Positions 46,882 through 55,806 of a DNA stretch of 63,532 bases are shown here, piece by piece. Made by a program: the position numbers and the translations under genes. Under the pieces are notes generated by a model. It saw nothing but the letters and a program-made list of their open reading frames with translations. It searched no databases and was not told the origin of the DNA. The stretch comes from CAZEIW01 sp964512305 (GTDB taxonomy: Bacteria; Pseudomonadota; Gammaproteobacteria; Burkholderiales; Burkholderiaceae_F): NCBI GenBank assembly GCA_964512305.1, contig CAZEIW010000111.1, forward strand, positions 1 to 63,532. Direction: 5' to 3'. How positions within the stretch are numbered: the stretch's first letter is position 1; every line of letters begins with the position of its first letter.

Positions 46882-48864
46882 TCACGGCTGCGCGAGCCGA
46901 TCCTCGGCCCGCAGAAGCGCCTCGGGAGTGCCGCGCATCACGAACACGTCGCCCGCCTGCAGCACCAGGTCGCCGCTCGGATCGTCGCCCCGGATTCCGC
47001 GCCGCCGAAGCGCGGTGACTTCGGCGCCGGAGCGCTCGAGGCCGATGTCGCCCAGGCGGCGGCCGACCGCCGGCGAGCCGGCCTCGACCGCGATCGAGTG
47101 CAGGCGCACGTGCTCATCCTCCTCGACACCCTCCTCGACGTCGTCGGCGCCGTGGAAGTACCCGCGCAGCAGCCGATACCGCGAGTCGCGCGCGTCGCGC
47201 AAGCGCCGCACGACCCGGGTCAGCGGGACACCGAGCAGCACCAGCGCGTGCGAACCCAGCATCAGGCTGGCCTCGAAGATCTCCGGCACGACCTCGGTGG
47301 CGCCGGCCTTGAGCAGGCGATCGAGATCGATGTCGTCCTGCGTGCGCACGATGATCGGCAGGCGCGGATTGAGCTCGTGCGCGAAATGGATCACCTTCAG
47401 CGCCGACTGCACGTCGCTGTAGCTCACCACCAGCGCCGCCGCGCGCGTGACGCCGGCCGCCACCAGCGTTTCGCGGCGGGCGGCGTCGCCGTAGACGACC
47501 GAGTCGCCGGCGGCGTTGGCCTCGCGGATCCGGTCGGGGTCGAGGTCGAGCGCCATGTAGGCGATGTCCTCCCGCTCGAGCATCTTCGCCAGGTGCTGGC
47601 CCGCCCGCCCATAGCCGCAGATCACCACGTGGCGCTCGATCGCCATCGAGCGCGCGGCGATCCGGTGCAGCTCCAGCGCGCGCCGCATCCACTCCGAGCC
47701 GGCGACCCGCATCGCGATCTGCTGGCCGTATTGCACGAGCAGCGGCGTCGCCAGCATCGACAGCAGCATCGCCGCCAGGACCACCTGCAGCAGCGCCGGC
47801 GGCAGCAGCTGCCGATCGCCGGCGATGTTGAGCAGCACGAACCCGAATTCGCCGGCCGCGGCCAGCGGCAGCGCCGCGCGGATCGCCGTTCCGGGGGGCG
47901 TGCCGAAGCCGCGCGCGAGCGCGAACGTGAGAGCGAACTTGAAGCCGCTCGGCAGCAGCAGCGCGGCGATCACCCAGCCGAACTGCCCGACCACGACGCG
48001 AAGGTCCAGCAGCATGCCGATCGTGACGAAGAACAGCCCCAGCAGCACGTCGCGGAACGGCTTGATGTCCTGCTCGACCTGGTGCCGGTACTCGGTTTCG
48101 GAGATCAGCATGCCGGCGACGAAAGCGCCCAGCGCAAGGGAAAGGCCGGCCCGCTGCGTGAGCCACGCCAGCCCCAGCGTGAGCAGCAGCAGGTTGAGCA
48201 TGAACAGCTCCTGCGAGCGCCGCTTCGCGACCAGGTGCAGCCAGCGGCGCAGCAGGAACTGGCCGCCCACCAGCAGCAGCGCCAGCAGCAGCGCGGCCTT
48301 GGCGGCCGCCCACGCGAGCGCCGGGACGAGGTCGGCCTGCGGCGAGGACAGCGACGGCAGGATCACCAGCAGCGGCACCACCGCCAGGTCCTGCAGCAGC
48401 AGCACGCCGACGATGCGCCGACCGTGCTCGGTCTCGAGCTCGAGACGCTCGGCCAGCAGCTTCATCACGATCGCGGTCGACGACATCGCCAGCGCCGAGC
48501 CGAGCGCGAATGCGCCAAGCGGCCCGACCCCGAGCCGGCTTCCGAACAGCGCCCCCGCGACCAGCGTCGCGGCCAGCGTCAGCAGCACCTGCGACAGCCC
48601 GAGGCCGAACACGATGCGGCGCATGCTGCGCAGGCGGCCGAGCGAGAACTCGAGGCCGACCGAGAACATCAGGAAGACGACGCCGAACTCGGCCAGATAG
48701 CGCGTGCCGGGCGCGTCGGGCACCAGCGCCAGCCCGTGCGGCCCGATCGCGATGCCGACCGCCAGGTAGCCGATCACCGGCGGCAGGTTGAGCAGGCGCA
48801 GCGCGGCGACCGCGAAGACGGAGGTCGCGAGCAGCAGCAGGGTCAGGTCGAGGGCGGACGGCAT
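46882..48864 (-). CDS. Kef-type monovalent cation:proton antiporter (CPA2) with RCK domains
   Basis: A 660-residue inner-membrane transporter. Residues about 5-385 form twelve or so helices of the Na+/H+ exchanger fold (NLPPVIGYLAVGIAIGPHGL, ALAMSSTAIVMKLL, GVLLLQDLAVVPLLVIL). A TrkA-N/RCK domain follows at about 410-530 (ERHVVICGYGRAGQHLAKML), then a TrkA-C domain at about 570-655. This is the layout of KefB/KefC and YbaL, which move K+ under glutathione or nucleotide control. The start at 48864 (MPSALDLTLLLL) is the family start. It is divergent from kdsD across 119 bases. Confidence 0.92.
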   Translation of the reverse strand: MPSALDLTLLLLATSVFAVAALRLLNLPPVIGYLAVGIAIGPHGLALVPDAPGTRYLAEFGVVFLMFSVGLEFSLGRLRSMRRIVFGLGLSQVLLTLAATLVAGALFGSRLGVGPLGAFALGSALAMSSTAIVMKLLAERLELETEHGRRIVGVLLLQDLAVVPLLVILPSLSSPQADLVPALAWAAAKAALLLALLLVGGQFLLRRWLHLVAKRRSQELFMLNLLLLTLGLAWLTQRAGLSLALGAFVAGMLISETEYRHQVEQDIKPFRDVLLGLFFVTIGMLLDLRVVVGQFGWVIAALLLPSGFKFALTFALARGFGTPPGTAIRAALPLAAAGEFGFVLLNIAGDRQLLPPALLQVVLAAMLLSMLATPLLVQYGQQIAMRVAGSEWMRRALELHRIAARSMAIERHVVICGYGRAGQHLAKMLEREDIAYMALDLDPDRIREANAAGDSVVYGDAARRETLVAAGVTRAAALVVSYSDVQSALKVIHFAHELNPRLPIIVRTQDDIDLDRLLKAGATEVVPEIFEASLMLGSHALVLLGVPLTRVVRRLRDARDSRYRLLRGYFHGADDVEEGVEEDEHVRLHSIAVEAGSPAVGRRLGDIGLERSGAEVTALRRRGIRGDDPSGDLVLQAGDVFVMRGTPEALLRAEDRLAQP

Positions 48865-48983
48865 CCGGGGGTTGGTCGAGCGGGCGGCGGGCCGGCGCGC
48901 TGCAAGTCTTGTGCCAGCTCCTGGCCCCGAGAGTATCATCGACGCCCTGCTTCAACGAACCCAGGCATGGGGATCCGCTCCGC

Positions 48984-49976
48984 ATGGCGCAGATGGCTGC
49001 CCTGAACACGCTCGAGTCCGCGCTGGCCCTGGCGCGCGAGGTCATCGAGATCGAAGCGCAGGCGGTGGCGTCGCTCGGCCCGCGGCTGGACGGCGCGTTC
49101 CTGAAGGCGGTGGAGCTGCTGCTCCATTGCCGCGGCCGCGTCGTGGTCAGCGGCGTCGGCAAGAGCGGTCACATCGCCCGCAAGCTCGCCGCCACGCTGG
49201 CGTCGACCGGCACGCCGGCGCTGTTCGTGCACGCGGCCGAGGCTGCGCACGGCGATCTCGGGATGGTGACGCCGCAGGACGTCTTCATCGCGCTGTCGAA
49301 TTCGGGCGAGACCCCGGAGCTGCTGACGATCGTGCCGATCGTCAAGCGCGAGGGCACGTCGATGATCGCGATCACGGGCAAGGTCGACTCGACGCTCGCC
49401 CGGCTGGCCGACGTGCACCTGGATTGCCGGGTCGAGCGCGAGGCCTGCCCGCTCAATCTGTCGCCGACCTCCTCGACCACGGCGATGCTGGCGCTGGGCG
49501 ACGCGCTTGCGATCGCCTGCCTCGACGCTCGCGGCTTCGGCGCGGCCGATTTCGCGCGCTCGCACCCCGGCGGCGCGCTCGGGCGCCGCCTGCTGACGCG
49601 AGTGGCCGACGTGATGCGCACGGGGGCCGCGATTCCCGCGGTCGGGGTCGGGGCGACCGTCATGGAGGCGGTGCACGAGATCACCCGCAAGCAGATGGGA
49701 ATGACCGCCGTGGAGGGCGGCGATGGCAGGCTGGCCGGCATCTTCACCGACGGCGACCTGCGGCGCCTGCTCGAGCGCGGCGGGGATGCGCGCCGGACGC
49801 CGATCGCCGACGTGATGACGCGGACGCCGCTCACGATCGGCCCCGAAGCGCTGGCCGCCGAAGCCGCGAACCTGCTCGACTCGCGCCGCAAGAACCAGCT
49901 GCTGGTGGTCGACGCCGACGCGCGCCTGATCGGCGCGCTGCACATGCACGATCTGATGGCGGGCAAGGTCATCTGA
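48984..49976 (+). CDS. kdsD: Arabinose-5-phosphate isomerase KdsD
   Basis: A 330-residue enzyme that makes D-arabinose 5-phosphate for Kdo synthesis. An SIS domain (about 40-175) has VVVSGVGKSGHIARK and ALSNSGETPELL. Two CBS domains (about 210-330) contain IADVMTRTPLTIGP. The ATG at 48984 has GGGGAT about ten bases upstream; an alternative ATG lies three codons later. It starts the kdsD-kdsC-lptC-lptA-lptB-rpoN-hpf run, and its stop overlaps the kdsC start as TGATG. Confidence 0.95.
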   Translation: MAQMAALNTLESALALAREVIEIEAQAVASLGPRLDGAFLKAVELLLHCRGRVVVSGVGKSGHIARKLAATLASTGTPALFVHAAEAAHGDLGMVTPQDVFIALSNSGETPELLTIVPIVKREGTSMIAITGKVDSTLARLADVHLDCRVEREACPLNLSPTSSTTAMLALGDALAIACLDARGFGAADFARSHPGGALGRRLLTRVADVMRTGAAIPAVGVGATVMEAVHEITRKQMGMTAVEGGDGRLAGIFTDGDLRRLLERGGDARRTPIADVMTRTPLTIGPEALAAEAANLLDSRRKNQLLVVDADARLIGALHMHDLMAGKVI

Positions 49977-50563
49977 TGCCGCGCGCGACGGCCGAGGTCC
50001 GGGGCGGTCCGCGCGCGGCAGGCGCGGCCAGGCGCCGGGCGTCGCGGGTGACGATGGTCGTGCTCGACGTCGACGGCGTGCTGACGGACGGGCGCCTCTA
50101 TTTCGGCGCGCGCGGCGAGGTCCTCAAGGCGTTCGACGTGCGCGACGGCCACGGCATCAAGCTGCTGCGCTCCGCCGGCCTGGGCGTGGCCCTCCTTACC
50201 GCACGCTCGTCGCGCATCGTCGCCGCGCGCGCGAGAGAGCTGGGAATCGCCGACGTCCTTCAGGGCCAGCAGGACAAGCTTGCCGGGCTGCGCCGGCTGT
50301 TGAGGCGCGCCGGCGTCGAGGCCGAGCGCTGCGCCTACATGGGCGACGACTGGCCCGATCTTCCCGTGCTGGCCGAGGTCGGATTCGCCGCCGCGGTCGC
50401 GGACGCGGCGCCGGAGGTCCGGCGCGCGGCGCACTGGGTCGCGCCCGCGGCGGGCGGCCGCGGCGCGGTGCGCGCGCTCGCCGAATACGTGCTGCGGGCC
50501 CAGAGCCGCTTCGAGCGCCTGCTGCAGGCGGGCCGCGCCGCGCAGGCGGCGACCGGACGCTAG
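49976..50563 (+). CDS. kdsC: 3-deoxy-D-manno-octulosonate-8-phosphatase KdsC
   Basis: A 195-residue HAD-family phosphatase that releases Kdo from Kdo 8-phosphate. The catalytic motif LDVDGVLTDGRLYF places the nucleophile at Asp31 and the general acid at Asp33. Further marks are VRDGHGIKLLRSAGL, LLTARSS and the Mg-binding YMGDDWPDLPVL. It has an N-terminal extension of about 25 basic residues compared with E. coli. The gene is coupled to kdsD by a one-base overlap and ends two bases before lptC. Confidence 0.94.
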   Translation: MPRATAEVRGGPRAAGAARRRASRVTMVVLDVDGVLTDGRLYFGARGEVLKAFDVRDGHGIKLLRSAGLGVALLTARSSRIVAARARELGIADVLQGQQDKLAGLRRLLRRAGVEAERCAYMGDDWPDLPVLAEVGFAAAVADAAPEVRRAAHWVAPAAGGRGAVRALAEYVLRAQSRFERLLQAGRAAQAATGR

Positions 50564-50565
50564 CC

Positions 50566-51141
50566 ATGCGCGAGCGCCTGGCGTCGGTGGTCGCGATCGT
50601 GCTGCTGGCCGTGGTGCTGATCACGAGCTACTGGTACTCGCAGTCGCTGCTCGTCGTTTCCGGGACCGCGCCGCCGCGGCCCGGCAGCGTCGACTTCTTC
50701 GCCGAGGGCATCGCGCTCACCCAGTTCGACCCCTTCGGCAGGGCCCGCTACAAGCTGTTCGCCGACCGGATGACGCACTATCCGGACAGCGACGACGTCG
50801 ACATGACGCACCCTCGCATGGTCAGCCTGCGTCCCGACCAGCCGCAGGTGCGGGCGAGCGCGCTCGTGGCGCACGTCGAGAACAACGGCGAGCGCATCCT
50901 GCTCAACGGCGATGTCGTGATCACGCGCGCGCCCGACGGCGCACAGCCGCCGATGAGGATCGAGACCGAGGCGCTGCTCGCGCTGCCGGACAGCGACCGC
51001 TACTCGACCGATCAGCCGGTGCAGGTGGACCGCGGCGACGCGCGGGTCAGGGCGATCGGCATGGACTTCGACAACGTCGCGCGCCGGGTCGTGTTCCAGT
51101 CCGACGTGCGCAGCCTGATAGCGCCGCGCGAGGCGCGATGA
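50566..51141 (+). CDS. lptC: LPS export protein LptC
   Basis: A 191-residue bitopic protein. The N-terminal helix (about 7-27) anchors a periplasmic beta-jellyroll that passes lipopolysaccharide from LptBFG to LptA. Recognisable parts are FAEGIALTQFDPFGRARYKLFADRM and ILLNGDVVITR. It sits between kdsC and lptA and overlaps lptA by four bases (ATGA). The partner genes lptF and lptG are not in the window, which is usual. Confidence 0.92.
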   Translation: MRERLASVVAIVLLAVVLITSYWYSQSLLVVSGTAPPRPGSVDFFAEGIALTQFDPFGRARYKLFADRMTHYPDSDDVDMTHPRMVSLRPDQPQVRASALVAHVENNGERILLNGDVVITRAPDGAQPPMRIETEALLALPDSDRYSTDQPVQVDRGDARVRAIGMDFDNVARRVVFQSDVRSLIAPREAR

Positions 51142-51758
51142 CGCCGCCTGGCGCCCGCGTGGCGACGATGCGGCTGCTGTGCGGCGCGCTCGTGCTCGCG
51201 CTCGCGCCGCCGGCGCCCGCGGAGCGCGCCGACCGCAACCGCGAGACCCGCATCGAGGCCGACCATCAGACGGTCGACGACCTGAACCAGGTTTCGGTCC
51301 TAACCGGGCACGTGATCCTGACCAAGGGGACGATCCGCCTCACCGGCGACCGCATGGAGTACCGGGAGGACGCCGACGGATACCAGTACGCGATCGTGAC
51401 CTCGAACGGGGACCCGCCGGCGACGTTTCACGAGCGTCGCGATCCCAGCCGGCCCGGCATCGAGGAAACGGTCGACGGCCTGGCCGAGCGGATCGAGTAC
51501 GACGGCAAGGCCGATACCGTGACGCTGATCAGCCATGCGCAGGTCCGCCGGTTCGAAAACGGCGTGTTGCGCGACGAACTGAGCGGCGCGCGCGTCGTCT
51601 ACGACGCGCTCAACTCGAAGTACGACCTGAACGGCGCCGCCGCCGCCGAGGCGCCGGACCGGCGCGTGCACGTGCTGATCGCGCCGCGCGCCGGCGCCGA
51701 GGCGGCCCCGCCGGCGGCATTGAAGCCCGAGCAGCCGCAGCGGGACGGCGGCCGATGA
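51138..51758 (+). CDS. lptA: Periplasmic LPS-bridge protein LptA
   Basis: A 206-residue exported protein. The signal peptide (about 11-29, ending PAPAERADR) is followed by an LptA/OstA N domain: IEADHQTVDDLNQVSVLTGHVILTKGTIRLTGDRMEY broken into strands, with VDGLAERIEYDGKADTV later. It polymerises to bridge the periplasm between LptC and LptD. An alternative start 10 codons later (MRLLCGALVL) would give a tighter signal peptide. It overlaps lptB by four bases. Confidence 0.92.
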   Translation: MTPPGARVATMRLLCGALVLALAPPAPAERADRNRETRIEADHQTVDDLNQVSVLTGHVILTKGTIRLTGDRMEYREDADGYQYAIVTSNGDPPATFHERRDPSRPGIEETVDGLAERIEYDGKADTVTLISHAQVRRFENGVLRDELSGARVVYDALNSKYDLNGAAAAEAPDRRVHVLIAPRAGAEAAPPAALKPEQPQRDGGR

Positions 51759-52543
51759 ACGCGCCCGAGACGACCCAGGTGGTCGCGGCGGCGCAGCCGC
51801 GCAATGCCGGGCTCGTCGTCGAGAACCTGGCCAAGCGCTACGGCGGGCGCCAGGTCGTCAAGGACGTCTCGCTGACGGTCGAGGCCGGCGCGGTGGTGGG
51901 GCTTCTCGGGCCCAACGGCGCTGGCAAGACCACGTGCTTCTACATGGTGGTCGGCCTCGTGCCACTCGACGGCGGGTCGATCCGCCTCGACGGCCGTTCG
52001 ATCGCCCATCTGCCGATACACCGCCGCGCGAGGATGGGGCTGTCCTACCTGCCGCAGGAGGCGTCGGTGTTCAGGCGCCTCACCGTCGAGGAGAACATCC
52101 GCGCCGTGCTCGAATTGCAGCTCGACGCGCAGCGCCGCCCGCTCGCGTCCGACGCCATCGAGGAGCGCCTGCGGGAGCTGCTGGCGGACCTGCAGATCGA
52201 GAGCATCCGGACCAACGCCGCGCTGAGCCTGTCGGGGGGCGAGCGCAGGCGGGTGGAGATCGCGCGCGCGCTGGCGGCGCGGCCGCGGTTCATCCTGCTC
52301 GACGAGCCCTTCGCCGGCGTCGATCCGATCGCGGTGATCGAAATCCAGCGCATCGTCCGGTTCCTGAAGCAGCGCGGCATCGGGGTGCTGATCACGGACC
52401 ACAACGTGCGCGAAACGCTCGGCATCTGCGACCACGCCTACATCATCAACGAAGGCCAGGTGCTCGCCGCCGGCCGGCCCGAAGAGATCGTCGAGAACGA
52501 GTCGGTCCGCCGCGTCTATCTCGGCGAGCACTTCCGGATGTAG
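51755..52543 (+). CDS. lptB: LPS export ATPase LptB
   Basis: A 262-residue ABC ATPase that powers LPS extraction with LptF and LptG. Walker A is GPNGAGKT (52-59), the Q loop lies in YLPQEASVFRRLTVEENI, the signature is LSGGERRR (about 157-164), Walker B is FILLDEPFAGVDP and the switch His is in LITDHNVRETL. About 18 residues precede the usual family start. It overlaps lptA by four bases and is followed after 27 bases by rpoN, the standard proteobacterial order. Confidence 0.95.
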   Translation: MNAPETTQVVAAAQPRNAGLVVENLAKRYGGRQVVKDVSLTVEAGAVVGLLGPNGAGKTTCFYMVVGLVPLDGGSIRLDGRSIAHLPIHRRARMGLSYLPQEASVFRRLTVEENIRAVLELQLDAQRRPLASDAIEERLRELLADLQIESIRTNAALSLSGGERRRVEIARALAARPRFILLDEPFAGVDPIAVIEIQRIVRFLKQRGIGVLITDHNVRETLGICDHAYIINEGQVLAAGRPEEIVENESVRRVYLGEHFRM

Positions 52544-52570
52544 CGACTCCGTGCCGGGTCCCCGCGTTCG

Positions 52571-54067
52571 ATGAAGGCTTCGATTCAGCTGCGGCTTTCG
52601 CAGCAGCTGGCGCTGACTCCGCAGCTGCAGCAGTCGATCCGGCTGCTCCAGCTGTCGACGCTCGAGCTCAACCAGGAGATCGAGCAGGCGCTGCTCGACA
52701 ATCCCCTGCTCGAACGCGAGGACGATCCGCTCTCGGTGCACCTGCGGCTCGCCGCCGACGGATCGATCGTCGGCCCGGCGCCCGCCGACCACACGAGCGA
52801 CGAGGGTTCGGCGCCGACCGCCGAGGCGGGACCTGCCGGCGACGAAGGCGACGAGGCGCTGCGCGACGAGCGCGACGCCGGCGACTGGGGCGGGGGCAGC
52901 CAGCGCGAGGCGCGCGACGACGACGATGGACCGCAGACCTGGGCGGTGGCCACGCCGACGCTGCGCGATCATCTGCGCACCCAACTGGCCGCGACGCGCC
53001 AGACCGAGCGCGACCGCGTGCTGGTGGCGTTCCTGATCGAGGCGGTGGACGAAACCGGCTACCTGGGTGCTTCGCTCGAAGAGCTCGCCGCCCTGTGCGG
53101 CCCCGAGTCGGCGGTCCAGCTGGACGAGCTGACGACCGCCCTCAGGCTGCTGCAGAGCTTCGACCCCGCCGGGGTGGCGGCACGGACGGCTTCCGAATGC
53201 CTTTGGCTCCAGCTCGATGCGATCGCCCGTTCACGGCCGTCAGCCGGGGTTGGCCCGGTGGACCGCGAAGCAGTCGCGCTGGCCAAGACAATTGTAAGTA
53301 ACCACTTGCAGCTATTGGCCGCACGCGATTTCACGAAACTGCGAAAGCTGCTGGCGGCAAGCGATGAGAGTTTGCGTGCGGCGCAGCATCTGATTCGTGG
53401 ACTCAACCCCCATCCGGGGGTAGGCTTTGCCTCGTCCGCACCCGACTACGTCGTACCGGACATCGTGGTCCGGCGCGTGATGGGGCGCTGGTCCGCCCAG
53501 TTGAACCCCGACGTGATGCCTCGATTGCGCGTGAACCAAGCCTACGCGGCGATCCTGAAGAGGGAAAAGGGAAAGCACTCGGAGTCGGGGTGGTCGGCGC
53601 GTTTGCAGGAGGCGCGCTGGCTGATCCGGAATTTGCGCCAGCGCTTCCAGACGATCCAGCGCGTCGCCCAGGCCATCGTCGAGCGCCAGAGCCATTTTTT
53701 CACGCACGGCGCGATCGCCATGCGGCCGCTCGTGCTGCGGGAGATCGCAGACACGGTCGGCCTGCACGAATCGACGATCTCGCGCGTCACGGCCAACAAG
53801 TACATGGCCACCCCGTTCGGGGTGTTCGAGTTGCGCTACTTCTTCGGCAGCCACGTCGCTACCGAAACCGGCGGCGCGGCGTCGAGCACGGCGATTCGCG
53901 CATTGATCAAACAATTGATAGGAGCGGAAGACCAGACCAATCCCTTGTCCGACAGCAGGATCGCCGAGTTGCTTGGCGAGCAGGGTATCGTCGTGGCACG
54001 CCGCACGGTGGCGAAATACCGCGAGCTGCTGCAGATTCCCCCGGTCGCCTTGCGCAAAGCGTTATGA
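52571..54067 (+). CDS. rpoN: RNA polymerase sigma-54 factor RpoN
   Basis: A 498-residue alternative sigma factor. The Gln/Leu-rich activator-binding region I is at about 5-55 (LSQQLALTPQLQQSIRLLQL). An acidic region II is at about 55-125, the core-binding domain follows, then the helix-turn-helix (about 385-405, LHESTISRVTANKYM) and the RpoN box ARRTVAKYRE (476-485). It requires AAA+ activators; the NtrX-like protein in this window cannot serve as one. The base composition is less extreme from 53280 onward, as is common for the conserved 3' half. Confidence 0.96.
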   Translation: MKASIQLRLSQQLALTPQLQQSIRLLQLSTLELNQEIEQALLDNPLLEREDDPLSVHLRLAADGSIVGPAPADHTSDEGSAPTAEAGPAGDEGDEALRDERDAGDWGGGSQREARDDDDGPQTWAVATPTLRDHLRTQLAATRQTERDRVLVAFLIEAVDETGYLGASLEELAALCGPESAVQLDELTTALRLLQSFDPAGVAARTASECLWLQLDAIARSRPSAGVGPVDREAVALAKTIVSNHLQLLAARDFTKLRKLLAASDESLRAAQHLIRGLNPHPGVGFASSAPDYVVPDIVVRRVMGRWSAQLNPDVMPRLRVNQAYAAILKREKGKHSESGWSARLQEARWLIRNLRQRFQTIQRVAQAIVERQSHFFTHGAIAMRPLVLREIADTVGLHESTISRVTANKYMATPFGVFELRYFFGSHVATETGGAASSTAIRALIKQLIGAEDQTNPLSDSRIAELLGEQGIVVARRTVAKYRELLQIPPVALRKAL

Positions 54068-54154
54068 CGAAGGAGCGGGGAGCGCCCGACGAGGCATGCG
54101 CACCCGGTCGACCCACTGTGACGACCCGCAACGGTCTTTGAGAAGGGGTGCTGC

Positions 54155-54499
54155 ATGAACCTCATCATCCACGGCCATCATCTTGATGTGACTGTCGCGC
54201 TGCGCAGCTATGTCGAGGAAAAGCTCGAACGCGTTCGACGCCATTTCGACCAGGTGATCGAGGCCGACGTGCTGCTGTCGGTCGACAAGCTGCGACAGAA
54301 GGCCGAGATCACGTTGCGGGTCAGCGGCACCGCGCTGCACGCCCAGTCCGTGGAGCCAGACCTCTATGCCGCGATCGACTGCCTGATGGACAAGCTCGAC
54401 CGCCAGGTCCTGCGCCACAAGGACCGGATCAAGAACCATGCCCACGCACCCTTGAAGCACCAGGAACTGCAGAGCCCGCAGCAGGAAACGAGCCCCTGA
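54155..54499 (+). CDS. hpf: Ribosome hibernation promoting factor
   Basis: A 114-residue short HPF/YfiA-family protein that binds the ribosomal A and P sites in stationary phase. The N-terminal MNLIIHGHHLDVTVALRSYVEEKL and the KRxHFDQVIEADVLL-type segment (VRRHFDQVIEADVLLSVDK) are typical. A Gln/His-rich tail follows residue 97. It has a good ribosome-binding site (GAAGGGG) and lies 87 bases after rpoN, the usual location. Confidence 0.94.
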   Translation: MNLIIHGHHLDVTVALRSYVEEKLERVRRHFDQVIEADVLLSVDKLRQKAEITLRVSGTALHAQSVEPDLYAAIDCLMDKLDRQVLRHKDRIKNHAHAPLKHQELQSPQQETSP

Positions 54500-54505
54500 C
54501 CCGCC

Positions 54506-54521
54506 GCGCCGCGCGCGGCGC
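54506..54521. terminator. Perfect GC palindrome in the hpf/ogt convergent gap
   Basis: GCGCCGCGCGCGGCGC fills most of the 24-base space between the stop codons of hpf and the convergent AraC-Ogt gene. It could act as a bidirectional terminator stem, though it has no T-tract. Confidence 0.4.
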
Positions 54522-54523
54522 TG

Positions 54524-55450
54524 TCAGGCCGCCAGCGCCCGCCGTTCCTCGGCCGGGCTCCGGACGGAGGCGCCTTCGGCGCGCGAGCGGCGGGCCGATT
54601 CGAGGGCGATCAGGGCGATCTTGCGCTCGAGCCCCCAGTGATATCCCCCGAGTTCGCCGCTGTCGCGGACCACCCGGTGGCACGGCACGAGGATCGAGAT
54701 CGGATTGCGGGCGACGGCGCCGGCGACGGCGCGCACCGCTTCGGGCCGGCCGATCGCCGCCGCGACCTGCGAGTAGGACACCAGCGTCGCCTCGGGAATC
54801 GCCAGCAGCGCCTCCCAGACCTTGATTTGAAAATTCGTGCCGCGTAGGAGCAGGTGCAGGGGGCGCGCCCCGCGGCGCCAGCCGGCGAAGACCTGCCCGA
54901 TCGTGCCGGCGACGCCGGGATCGTAGACGAGGTCGGCGCCGGGCCAGCGCCCGGCCAGGTCCTCCAGGGCGCGTGCATCGGCCGCACCGGACGCGCCGCT
55001 CTTCCCATCGGCGCCGACGAAGCCCAGGTATGCCAGGCCACGCGCGGTGGTCGCCGCGAGCGCACGCCCCAGCGGCGTGCTGCCGTAGGCGTAGCCGAGG
55101 CGGATGCCGGCGCCGCGCCGGCGGATCTCGCCCGGCGTCAGGGCTTCGCAACTGACCAGCAGATCGTGCAGGCGCCCGGGGCTCGACAGCCCGGAGTCGA
55201 GCGCCGCCGACAGGACGTCATGGGATTCCCGCAACAGCCGTATCGCGTGCTCCTTGGTCAGGAACTGCAGGAACCGCTTCGGCGAGACCCCGACGAGCTC
55301 GGAAAACCGCCGCTGCAGGGTCGCCGGGGCGACGCCCAGCCGTTGCGCGATCTGGGGCAGCGACGGCTGCTCGAGCGCCTGTGCACGCAGCAGCCGGATC
55401 GCCGCGGCAACGGTCTCGAAACCTCCGGCGTCGGAGTCGGAATTGGACAT
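54524..55450 (-). CDS. AraC-type HTH / O6-methylguanine-DNA methyltransferase fusion
   Basis: A 308-residue protein. The N-terminal part (about 10-105) is an AraC-type helix-turn-helix, with LPQIAQRLGVAPATLQRRFSEL and GVSPKRFLQF. The C-terminal part (about 130-300) is an Ogt/Ada-C alkyltransferase with the active-site ILVPCHRVV and GGYHWGLERKIALIALE. It resembles Ada but lacks the N-terminal zinc domain with the methyl-phosphotriester-accepting cysteine, so it cannot be switched on as Ada is. It removes alkyl groups from guanine in a suicide reaction. It sits inverted inside the usual hpf-ptsN interval. The start could be 55450 or 55474. Confidence 0.88.
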   Translation of the reverse strand: MSNSDSDAGGFETVAAAIRLLRAQALEQPSLPQIAQRLGVAPATLQRRFSELVGVSPKRFLQFLTKEHAIRLLRESHDVLSAALDSGLSSPGRLHDLLVSCEALTPGEIRRRGAGIRLGYAYGSTPLGRALAATTARGLAYLGFVGADGKSGASGAADARALEDLAGRWPGADLVYDPGVAGTIGQVFAGWRRGARPLHLLLRGTNFQIKVWEALLAIPEATLVSYSQVAAAIGRPEAVRAVAGAVARNPISILVPCHRVVRDSGELGGYHWGLERKIALIALESARRSRAEGASVRSPAEERRALAA

Positions 55451-55806
55451 GCCGGCATTGTTCCGTCTACCCATCGAGGGCGCCACCCGTTTTTGAACGC
55501 ATGGCGCCGCGGGGAATTGTCGCGCTGTTGCTGCAGAGCAACGATTCGGGCGGGCACGGGCCAAGGGACGGATCGGACTGGGGGTGGCGCGTATACTCGC
55601 GCCCGGTTCTTCAGGTATCGGCGTTACGGCCTAGCTTGGTCGTGGTGCCTGGTGGGTGGTGGGGACAGACACCCGTTGCCGCCCGGCGAAGTTGCCGCGG
55701 AATGACGGGCATTTGGACTGCCTGCACCCGGTTTGGAGCGTCGCCTGTTCATGTAGCTTGATGCCGTGACGCGGATGGCCCGGCGGCCGAAGTGCGTCGC
55801 ACACCG
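55451..55806. other. Divergent region between the AraC-Ogt gene and ptsN
   Basis: A 356-base non-coding stretch that separates hpf and ptsN together with the inverted AraC-Ogt gene. It contains TATACT (55592-55597), a good -10 box without a good -35, on the plus strand. It also holds GGGGACAGACACC (55661-55673), a motif often seen in repeat or mobile-element remnants. Nothing else is recognisable, and I found no sigma-54 promoter. Confidence 0.45.

Noticed and set aside
55451..55806. A sigma-54 promoter ahead of ptsN
   Set aside because: No GG-N10-GC pair in the TGGCAC-N5-TTGC context could be found. The best element is an isolated TATACT.
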